A stretch of 64,000 nucleotides of DNA from Chryseobacterium sp. 7 (lineage in GTDB: Bacteria; Bacteroidota; Bacteroidia; Flavobacteriales; Weeksellaceae): contig NZ_RCCA01000001.1 of the NCBI RefSeq assembly GCF_003663845.1, positions 2,542,001 to 2,606,000 of the forward strand, read 5' to 3'. The notes under the pieces are model-generated. The model was not told the DNA's origin, did no database searches, and worked only from the letters and a program-made list of their open reading frames with translations. Position numbers and translations under genes: made by a program. Every line of letters starts with the position of its first letter. Position 1 is the first letter of the stretch. Shown piece after piece: positions 47,480 to 54,374 of this stretch.

Positions 47480-47520
47480 GGTAAACTTTCAATCGTACAA
47501 GTTTAAGAAATTTTTTTCTA

Positions 47521-47556
47521 TTTAGACACTTTTTAGTGTCTAAATGTATATATTTG
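47521..47556 (+). promoter_or_regulatory. Operator C and promoter of RNA C
   Basis: The most perfect operator: TTTAGACACT and AGTGTCTAAA arms with TTTT between (47521-47544). TATATTTG at 47549-47556, 13 nt from GTGTC. Shared with the divergent tetR 2. Confidence 0.85.
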
Positions 47557-47560
47557 CATC

Positions 47561-47719
47561 AACTAATAACCATTTTTATATAAGCAAATGATCTAAGTTG
47601 TGAGATTAAGAGAGATCAGGTTGTATCGTTAGTTCCCTCTGCTTAACCATTTAATATGGAATAACTGAGGTGAAACATGACTCCAACAGCATCATTATCA
47701 TCCTTATGGTGCTGTTTTT
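47561..47719 (+). ncRNA. Predicted small RNA C of the TetR locus
   Basis: About 159 nt. AACTAATAACCAT at the 5' end, AGGTTGTATCGTTAGTTCCC, then AACTGAGGTGAAACATGACT. CCTC (47635-47638) can pair with the GAGG of AACTGAGG. The terminator is CAGCATCAT (47687-47695) with ATGGTGCTG (47706-47714) and a T-run. Internal ATGs meet a stop within a few codons, except a short one overlapping the terminator. Confidence 0.75.
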
Positions 47720-47857
47720 ATTTTATGAAAGTATTTTTAGTATAAATGATGATAAAATGATCATTACAATTATTTTTTGACTCTCGACACCAATAAAACA
47801 AACTGATAAACAGTACTTTAAAAAAAATATCAAAATTTTAACACTTTTTTTTTACTT

Positions 47858-47892
47858 TTAGACACTTTGTAGTGTCTTATTTTGTATATTTG
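47858..47892 (+). promoter_or_regulatory. Operator D and promoter of RNA D
   Basis: TTAGACACT-TTGT-AGTGTCTTA arms starting at 47858, GACAC at 47861 and GTGTC at 47872. TATATTTG at 47885-47892, again 13 nt from GTGTC. No facing tetR gene. Confidence 0.8.
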
Positions 47893-47897
47893 CTTCA

Positions 47898-48024
47898 AAC
47901 TAATAACCATTTTACATAGAAGCACTATTTGAGTTGAGAAAAATGTAAAGTTTTCGAAACAAGCAACTAAGGTAAAAGCACTAAATGCAACAGTATCGTT
48001 AACAGTTTAATGATACTGTTTTTT
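47898..48024 (+). ncRNA. Predicted small RNA D of the TetR locus, shortened
   Basis: About 127 nt. It keeps the 5' block AACTAATAACCAT and the later block CAACTAAGGTAAAAGCACT. It lacks the central GGTTGTATCGTTAGTTCCCTC block found in A-C. The terminator is the strongest of the four: 14-bp stem (47989-48002 with 48007-48020) and a T-run. No ORF. Confidence 0.7.
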
Positions 48025-48080
48025 AAAATTACACAAGACTGTATATACCGATGATCGGTTTTTAGAATAGTTGATATGAA

Positions 48081-48106
48081 AAGAGACTGTCTCAGGACAG
48101 TCTCTT
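48081..48106. terminator. Terminator of the gnd-zwf-pgl operon
   Basis: AAGAGACTGTC (48081-48091) and GACAGTCTCTT (48096-48106), an 11-bp stem with a TCAG loop, 23 nt after the pgl stop. Confidence 0.85.
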
Positions 48107-48128
48107 ATATTTTAAAGAGTAAAGGAAA

Positions 48129-48839
48129 TTATCCTTTTGCTTTTTCGTCTGTGAAAAACTCAAAGCCATCTTTTCTTTCAATAAGCTGCATTGGGTATAA
48201 TGCAGGATTATATTCACCATTCAGCACTTCATTCAGGGCATGTTTTTTTGATTCTCCAAATGCTACAACAAGAATATTTCCAGCTTTGTTAATCAATGGT
48301 GCAGTTAATGTGATCCTGAACATTTCCTGGGGCTTAAGATAGTAAGCGGATACCCATTTTTCTTTTTCATTTAAGACTGCTTCGCCTGGAAATAATGATG
48401 CGGTATGACCATCATCTCCCATTCCCAAAAGGATAAAATCAAAAACACCTTCGTCACCCAAAACGCTTCTGATCTGTTCTTCGTAGTTTTTTGCATAGTC
48501 TTCCGGAAGAATTCCCTCAGCATACATAGGAAAAACGTGGTTTTTGTTTACAGGAACCTGGCTGAGAAGAGCTTCATCCGTCATTCGGAAGTTGCTTTTA
48601 TCATCGTTTAAAGGAACCCATCTTTCGTCTACCCAAAAGAAATAGACTTTATTCCATTCTATTTTTCCTGCATATTCCGGAGTCGCCAATAACCTGAAAA
48701 TAGCTTTGGGAGAAGAACCTCCACTCAATGCAACCACAAAGCGGTCATTTTTCTGAATAGATTTCTTCGAAAGGTCAACAAATGCCTCTGCTGCCTTTGT
48801 GTACAGTTTTTCCAGATCGTCAAATACTGTAATATTCAT
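48129..48839 (-). CDS. pgl: 6-phosphogluconolactonase (DevB type)
   Basis: 236 residues. VALSGGSSPKAIFRLLATPE near 38-57, KVYFFWVDERWVPLNDDKSN near 65-84 and LLGMGDDGHTASLFPGEAVL near 135-154 are the glucosamine-isomerase-like lactonase motifs. It hydrolyses 6-phosphogluconolactone in the cytosol. Third gene of the gnd-zwf-pgl operon, 27 nt after zwf. Confidence 0.95.
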   Translation of the reverse strand: MNITVFDDLEKLYTKAAEAFVDLSKKSIQKNDRFVVALSGGSSPKAIFRLLATPEYAGKIEWNKVYFFWVDERWVPLNDDKSNFRMTDEALLSQVPVNKNHVFPMYAEGILPEDYAKNYEEQIRSVLGDEGVFDFILLGMGDDGHTASLFPGEAVLNEKEKWVSAYYLKPQEMFRITLTAPLINKAGNILVVAFGESKKHALNEVLNGEYNPALYPMQLIERKDGFEFFTDEKAKG

Positions 48840-48866
48840 TTTTTTCTGTTTAAATTTTATATTCTT

Positions 48867-50348
48867 TTATACCCAGCTGTGCCCTTGTCTTTCCACCAAA
48901 GCATTAACGTCTTCCGGTCCCCAGCTTCCTGCTTTATAATTTGGGAAAGACAGGTCTTTATTACTTTCCCAGGCTTCCTGTATGGTGGTAACCACATCCC
49001 AGGCTTCTTCTACCTGATCGGAACGCATAAACAGGGTAAGATCTCCTAAAAGAGCATCCTGTAAAAGGGTTTCATACGCTTCGGGAGTATCATCCTGGCA
49101 GGCGAAATTATCAAAAATCATTTCTGCAGGTTTAAGATCCAGCGTTAGTCCCGGTTTTTTCGTCATAAACTGCAGTCTGATATCCATCATTGGTTGAATA
49201 TTAATAATCAACCTGTTGGCAGATAAAAGATGTGGACTGTCTGAGAATGTGGAATGAGGAAGCGGCTTAAACTGGATGGTAATATAAGAATGTTTTTCTT
49301 TCATTTTTTTTCCGGTACGAACGTAGAAAGGAACATCCTGCCATCTTTCGTTATCCAGATAAAACTTAATAGCAGCAAAAGTTTCTGTATTGGAATCTGA
49401 AGCAATTCCGTCTTCCTGACGATATCCCTTGACTTCTACTCCATTAATGGTACCTTTTCCATATTGACCTCTTACTGCGTAATGATCTACCTGATCCGGA
49501 GAAATTCTGCGGATGCATTTCAACACATCTACTTTACGATCTCTGATCTCCCCAGACTGTAATGAAGCTGGAGGTTCCATAGCCACCATGCAAAGGATTT
49601 GTAACAAGTGGTTCTGAATCATATCCCTCAAAGCTCCTGTCTGTTCGTAGAAAGCTCCTCTGGTTTCCACTCCTACTTCTTCAGCTACGGTAATCTGTAC
49701 AGATTCTATATATTTATGCTTCCATAAAGGCTCAAAAATAGAATTTCCAAATCTGAATGCCAATATATTCTGTACCGTTTCTTTACCTAAATAATGATCA
49801 ATACGATAAATTTGTTCTTCTTCAAATGTTTTTGCCAGAAGACTGTTCAGTTCGATTGCCGACTGCTTATTATGCCCAAAAGGTTTTTCAATAATAATTC
49901 GGTCTTTCTTCGGATCGGAAGCTAATGACGTTGTTTTGATATGATTTGAAATCGTGGTAATAAAATTAGGGCCTATTGACAGGTAAAATAGCCTGTTGGC
50001 TCTTACTCCGTAAACGGCATCGAAATCCTGAAGCTTTTGCTGTAGATTCTGATAAGAAGCTTCTTCATCCAGCTGATGCTGAAAATAAGTAATATGAGCC
50101 TGAAAGCCTGCCCAGTCTTCAGAAGTCACCTTCTTTCTGGAGAAGCTTTCAAGGTTTTCTTTGATATAATTTCTGAAATTTTCGTTGGTATTTTCTGCCC
50201 TTCCCAATGCTACAATATTGAAGCCTTTAGGCATTCTGCCATCGATATATAAGTTGTAAAATGCCGGAAAAAGTTTTCTTTTTGCCAGATCTCCTGTAGC
50301 ACCAAAAATAACGATAGATGTTGGCTGCAAGATTCTATTTTGATTCAT
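48867..50348 (-). CDS. zwf: Glucose-6-phosphate 1-dehydrogenase
   Basis: 493 residues from the ATG at 50348; the longer frame reads back into gnd. NADP loop IVIFGATGDLAKRKLFPAFY, substrate site RIDHYLGKETVQNILAFRFG and the EKPFGHN motif. It oxidises glucose-6-phosphate to 6-phosphogluconolactone, the entry to the oxidative pentose phosphate path. It lies 13 nt downstream of gnd. Confidence 0.96.
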   Translation of the reverse strand: MNQNRILQPTSIVIFGATGDLAKRKLFPAFYNLYIDGRMPKGFNIVALGRAENTNENFRNYIKENLESFSRKKVTSEDWAGFQAHITYFQHQLDEEASYQNLQQKLQDFDAVYGVRANRLFYLSIGPNFITTISNHIKTTSLASDPKKDRIIIEKPFGHNKQSAIELNSLLAKTFEEEQIYRIDHYLGKETVQNILAFRFGNSIFEPLWKHKYIESVQITVAEEVGVETRGAFYEQTGALRDMIQNHLLQILCMVAMEPPASLQSGEIRDRKVDVLKCIRRISPDQVDHYAVRGQYGKGTINGVEVKGYRQEDGIASDSNTETFAAIKFYLDNERWQDVPFYVRTGKKMKEKHSYITIQFKPLPHSTFSDSPHLLSANRLIINIQPMMDIRLQFMTKKPGLTLDLKPAEMIFDNFACQDDTPEAYETLLQDALLGDLTLFMRSDQVEEAWDVVTTIQEAWESNKDLSFPNYKAGSWGPEDVNALVERQGHSWV

Positions 50349-50361
50349 TTTTTTCCGAATT

Positions 50362-51780
50362 TTAGTTGTTTGCTGTTTGCCAAGAAGTGTGAAAAACGCC
50401 CTCTCTGTCAATACGCTGATAAGTATGAGCACCGAAATAATCACGCTGAGCCTGGATTAAGTTCACAGGAAGAGATTCTGTGGTATAAGCATCAAAATAT
50501 CCTAAAGCGGTCTGAATTCCTAAACTTGAAATTCCGTTGGTAACGGCAAATCCGGCTGTTTTTCTTAACGCTTTGATCTTAGATTTTACCAGTTCGGAAA
50601 TATCGTGATCAAGAAGAATATTAGAAAGATTAGGATTTTGAGTGTATGCAGAATAGAATTTCTCCAGCAATACAGAACGAATGATACATCCTCCTCTCCA
50701 GATTTTCACCACATCTTTCAATGGAATTTCAAAGCCATATTCTTCAGATGCTTTTACCAATAAAGATAAACCTTGTGCATAGCTGATTAATGTTGAAAGG
50801 AAAAGCGCATCACCTACCTCCTGAATAAACAATTCTGTGTTTTCCGGTTTTGTGATTTCTTTTTCAGAATATATTTTTGAAGCCTGAATTCTTTCTTCTT
50901 TATAGGCTGATAAAATTCTGGAAGTTACCGCAATATCAATGGTTGGAATAGAAACTCCAATTTCCATAGCCTGCTCAGAAGTCCATTTTCCGGTTCCTTT
51001 GGCTCCGGCTTTATCTAAAATCTGATCCACAAGATAATTTTCTGTGAATGTATCTTTCTGTGTGAAAATATCTCTGGTAATTTCGATCAGGAAAGAGTTC
51101 ATTTCCCCATTATTCCAGTCTCTGAAAACCTGGTAAAGCTGATCATTATTTAAACCAGCTCCTCTTTTAAGAAGGTCATAAGCTTCACTGATAAGCTGCA
51201 TGATGGCATATTCAATACCGTTATGTACCATTTTCACATAGTTTCCGGCAGATCCTTTGCCCATGTAAGCGGTACATGCTTCGTTATCTACTTTTGCGGC
51301 AATGGCTTCCAGCATTGGTTTTAAAAGTTTAAAAGCTTCAAGATCTCCTCCAGGCATTATACTTGGTCCTCTTCTGGCACCTTTTTCACCACCAGACACT
51401 CCCATTCCCATAAAGTGAAGTTTTTTGGATGCAAGATCAGCAACTCGTCTGTTGGTATCTTCAAAATAAGAGTTTCCTGCATCTATTACAATATCACCTT
51501 CACTCAAAAGCGGTGTGATGCTTTCCAGTACGGCATCCACAGGTTTTCCGGCAGGAACCATCAAAATAATTTTCCTTGGGGTTTCTAATGCTGATACAAA
51601 ATCTTCTAAAGAGCCTGTACCTTTCACTTTCATTTCTGAAGCGGCTTCCTTTTCTAATTCTTTAACTTTATTCTGATCAAGGTCGAATCCTGCGATTGAA
51701 AACCCATTGTCAGCAATATTATAAAGCAGATTCCGCCCCATTACTCCAAGGCCAACCATTCCATAACTATATCTTTCCAT
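50362..51780 (-). CDS. gnd: 6-phosphogluconate dehydrogenase, decarboxylating
   Basis: 472 residues, full length. NADP loop VGLGVMGRNLLYNIADNGFS, GMGVSGGEKGARRGPSIMPG (substrate loop), KMVHNGIEYAIMQLISEAY (catalytic Lys and Asn), and ILDKAGAKGTGKWT. It yields ribulose-5-phosphate, CO2 and NADPH. First gene of the operon, transcribed from the 252-bp gap with the gene at 52033. Confidence 0.97.
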   Translation of the reverse strand: MERYSYGMVGLGVMGRNLLYNIADNGFSIAGFDLDQNKVKELEKEAASEMKVKGTGSLEDFVSALETPRKIILMVPAGKPVDAVLESITPLLSEGDIVIDAGNSYFEDTNRRVADLASKKLHFMGMGVSGGEKGARRGPSIMPGGDLEAFKLLKPMLEAIAAKVDNEACTAYMGKGSAGNYVKMVHNGIEYAIMQLISEAYDLLKRGAGLNNDQLYQVFRDWNNGEMNSFLIEITRDIFTQKDTFTENYLVDQILDKAGAKGTGKWTSEQAMEIGVSIPTIDIAVTSRILSAYKEERIQASKIYSEKEITKPENTELFIQEVGDALFLSTLISYAQGLSLLVKASEEYGFEIPLKDVVKIWRGGCIIRSVLLEKFYSAYTQNPNLSNILLDHDISELVKSKIKALRKTAGFAVTNGISSLGIQTALGYFDAYTTESLPVNLIQAQRDYFGAHTYQRIDREGVFHTSWQTANN

Positions 51781-52032
51781 TATATTGGTATTAATATGAA
51801 TTTTGTTATACAGACAATAAAATTACGGAAATGCCAATAAGGAAAAAAATAAAGAATGGAAAAAATTCTATAAGCCCCTAATTATTCCTTTATTTATAAG
51901 TATCTAATGTCCACATTTTCACATAATTTTGGTCTTATAGAATAAAATTCAATTATTATTATGGGAATGATCTATTAAAACAGTCTGTTTTTTGGCATAA
52001 TTAAACTTATATTTGCCAAAATTTATAAAGTA

Positions 52033-52392
52033 ATGAACTATAAACTTGAACTCAACACTCAGGAGCCTAATTCTAAAATTGTTTTTCATAACGTCAAATT
52101 TGATTCGTTCAAGATTAATATAGTTGAAAGATATATCGGGTCCATGAAGGCCCGTCCTACATTATGTGAAGTTTTATTTAAAGTAAGAACTTTAGATGAT
52201 GTACTCATCAACAGAAGAGACGGTAACATCAGAGTAAAGATTAAGGGTGATGATTTTGAAACGTATCAGAAATTATCCAGAGATCTTAATTCTTATGAAT
52301 ATAAAAACAAACTGATCAATAGAAAAGAGGTTGAAGAGAACTATGTGCACTTCATTCTGAGTTTAGTGATTGCGAATTATCAGCTTAACTAA
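52033..52392 (+). CDS. Conserved hypothetical protein
   Basis: 119 residues, soluble and charged, opening MNYKLELNTQEPNSKIVFHN and containing RTLDDVLINRRDGNIRVKIKG. No signal, membrane segment or motif I know. It is divergent from gnd, alone, and followed by a hairpin (TGCTCCTTTA / TAAGGGAGCA, 52406-52432). A small regulatory or structural protein is possible; there is no basis for more. Confidence 0.75.
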   Translation: MNYKLELNTQEPNSKIVFHNVKFDSFKINIVERYIGSMKARPTLCEVLFKVRTLDDVLINRRDGNIRVKIKGDDFETYQKLSRDLNSYEYKNKLINRKEVEENYVHFILSLVIANYQLN

Positions 52393-52405
52393 GCTGTTCG
52401 GGTAT

Positions 52406-52432
52406 TGCTCCTTTATATTTTGTAAGGGAGCA
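52406..52432 (+). terminator. Hairpin after the hypothetical gene
   Basis: 10-bp stem TGCTCCTTTA / TAAGGGAGCA with one G-U pair. No strong T-run on the plus strand, so termination is uncertain. Confidence 0.5.
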
Positions 52433-52524
52433 GTTCTCAAAAAATATTATAGCAAAAGGAAAAATTCAGTTTTCAAAATCTTAAAAACTGTAAGTGATCC
52501 GGAAAATTTTTCAAATAGTATAAT

Positions 52525-53283
52525 TTAAATCAAATTATTCGATATTACGTAAGAAATTGCTTCAATAATATTTTTCACTCCAATTCTTTCAAACAATTTG
52601 CTCCTGTGAAACTTTATGGTACTGGGAGATACAAACAACTGCTCTGCAATTTCTTCTATTGTTAACCCCTGAAGATAGAGCCTTATAATTTCAATTTCCC
52701 TTATTTTCAAGGTAATTTTACATTCTTCTGTCCATTTTCCGGTAAAAAGATTATACTTCCAATAAGAATCCGATGTGTTGGAAATGACACGGATATTTCC
52801 AGCAGTTCGGCTCAGGGAATAGGATACTACACAGACTATTTTAGAAATTTCTCCCTGATCACAGATTTCTATAGGTGTAATTTTATGATTCACAAGAACA
52901 TCTACACTATTAGCAGATTTAACATGGAAATCATAGGTAATGGTATGTGCTTTTTTTTCTTCCGGTGAAAGACACTCGAAGAACTTCAGCCCATTAGTGC
53001 TTACTTTTTTTAATATTTCGAGATCCTCCTTCTTGGTGTATTTACGGAAAAAGCTATAACCCATTTTTTCAACCTCAGCAGCACCCAGTCCGGAAAAAAG
53101 TAAAGGATTCCCTGAAATAAATTCCAGTTTTCTTGTTTTGAGATCTGCAATGTACGCGCAGCCCAAGCTGGTTTTTGATAAGGCTTTCAGCACATTAAAG
53201 TATTTATTCACGCTCTTTTCTTCAGCAAACGACACATTACCAGATCTTTTCCTGGTATATAATAAATTTATTTTATCACTCAT
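52525..53283 (-). CDS. PAS-like sensor with LuxR-type HTH
   Basis: 252 residues. The middle part resembles a PAS fold (CAYIADLKTRKLEFISGNPL, YSFFRKYTKKEDLEIL, IVCVVSYSLSRTAG). The C-terminal LuxR/GerE HTH is complete: LKIREIEIIRLYLQGLTIEE, IAEQLFVSPSTIKFHRSKLF, ERIGVKNIIEAISYV. Such orphan regulators are common in Chryseobacterium. It is divergent, across a 0.8-kb gap, from the secreted-protein genes at 54053 and 54375, a possible target. The ligand is unknown. Confidence 0.85.
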   Translation of the reverse strand: MSDKINLLYTRKRSGNVSFAEEKSVNKYFNVLKALSKTSLGCAYIADLKTRKLEFISGNPLLFSGLGAAEVEKMGYSFFRKYTKKEDLEILKKVSTNGLKFFECLSPEEKKAHTITYDFHVKSANSVDVLVNHKITPIEICDQGEISKIVCVVSYSLSRTAGNIRVISNTSDSYWKYNLFTGKWTEECKITLKIREIEIIRLYLQGLTIEEIAEQLFVSPSTIKFHRSKLFERIGVKNIIEAISYVISNNLI

Positions 53284-54052
53284 ATTGTTGACATGATAAT
53301 TGGGATATAAAACTATTTTATAAGACTACTTTTTGCAAACATATTCATAATTAAGCTAAATAAAAAATCTATCAAAACTTAATTATAATTAAATTAAAAA
53401 CTACAAAGTATTTATTTTAATAATAAAAAAACCTAAACTTTATTGTTTTATTAAATTTTTAATAGCCAAAAAAAACATTTTCCCGCGCTGCCGTGGTATA
53501 GAAACAGAATTATCAGATAAAAAAATATCTACTCAAAAATGAAAACCTGTCTTTAGTCTCCTCTGAAAGCATTTCTTTGAAAACTGTTTTAATTTAATTC
53601 AACAAGTTATGAGTTAAAACTATACAAAAGTATAGTAATATTAAATTTTTATTAAATTATTTTTACCCAAATCAAAATAACAAAATTAATATTTAAGAAA
53701 CCTCTTAGCAAAATGAAAAAAACTAAAACAAATTAAACTCTACTCAAATTTCAATGCAGGTAAGTGAATCATTTCTGTTCATTAAAAAATACAAATATTC
53801 ACGGATCTGTATGCACATCTACTCTCACTTACTTATATCCCACTAATGATTCTGTTGACCCATTCATACTTTTTATGAGAAGATATGGTGGAAATACAGT
53901 ATATACTTTAAACAGCATATCGACTCTGTGACTTGATACAGAGAGCATTTTTTATGGATTTAACTGAAAATCCCATGGAAAAACTCTGTCCATCAGCCCG
54001 AAGAAATCTTTAAGCTCATTGGATTATGAATACTAACTTAAAATGAAACTAT
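53284..54052. other. 769-bp gene-free region before the T9SS protein
   Basis: No credible reading frame. GTAAGTGA (53760-53767) and TCACTTAC (53825-53832) can pair across a 57-nt loop. CTCTGT (53924-53929) and ACAGAG (53938-53943) form a hairpin followed by GCATTTTTT, a terminator-like end. A short RNA of roughly 170 nt could lie between, but no clear promoter was found. Confidence 0.45.
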
Positions 54053-54283
54053 ATGAGAAAAATTCTACCTGTTATTTTATTTTTTCTGGTTTTCACGTTC
54101 CCTGCCAGGGGACAGATCTGCACTCCTTTTCCGGAGCCTTTTTTACAGTCATTCGGTACGGGTGCACTTCCGGCACACCGGACCAGCCAGAACCTCATTT
54201 CAATTTCTTCAAATACCAATACTGAATGGAAACCTTCAGGAATGGCTGGCAAAACAGTCTTATCCCCGGAATGTATATGTTAG
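54053..54283 (+). pseudogene. Truncated secreted-protein remnant with signal peptide
   Basis: 76 residues. A clear Sec signal (MRKILPVILFFLVFTFPARG, then Q) is followed by CTPFPEPFLQSFGTGALPAH, the usual opening of large Bacteroidota secreted proteins of the FxESFxTGxxPxxW kind. The frame then drifts and stops. It is probably the head of a deleted surface-protein gene; a genuine small secreted peptide is the alternative. It lies 91 nt before the 941-residue gene. Confidence 0.5.
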
Positions 54284-54374
54284 AGATACATAACTGCTAA
54301 GAAGAAATTTATAAAAGAATCTCCACTCTTTTTGTAAATACAATTCAATTTTTAGAATCAAAACTCTGCAATTC

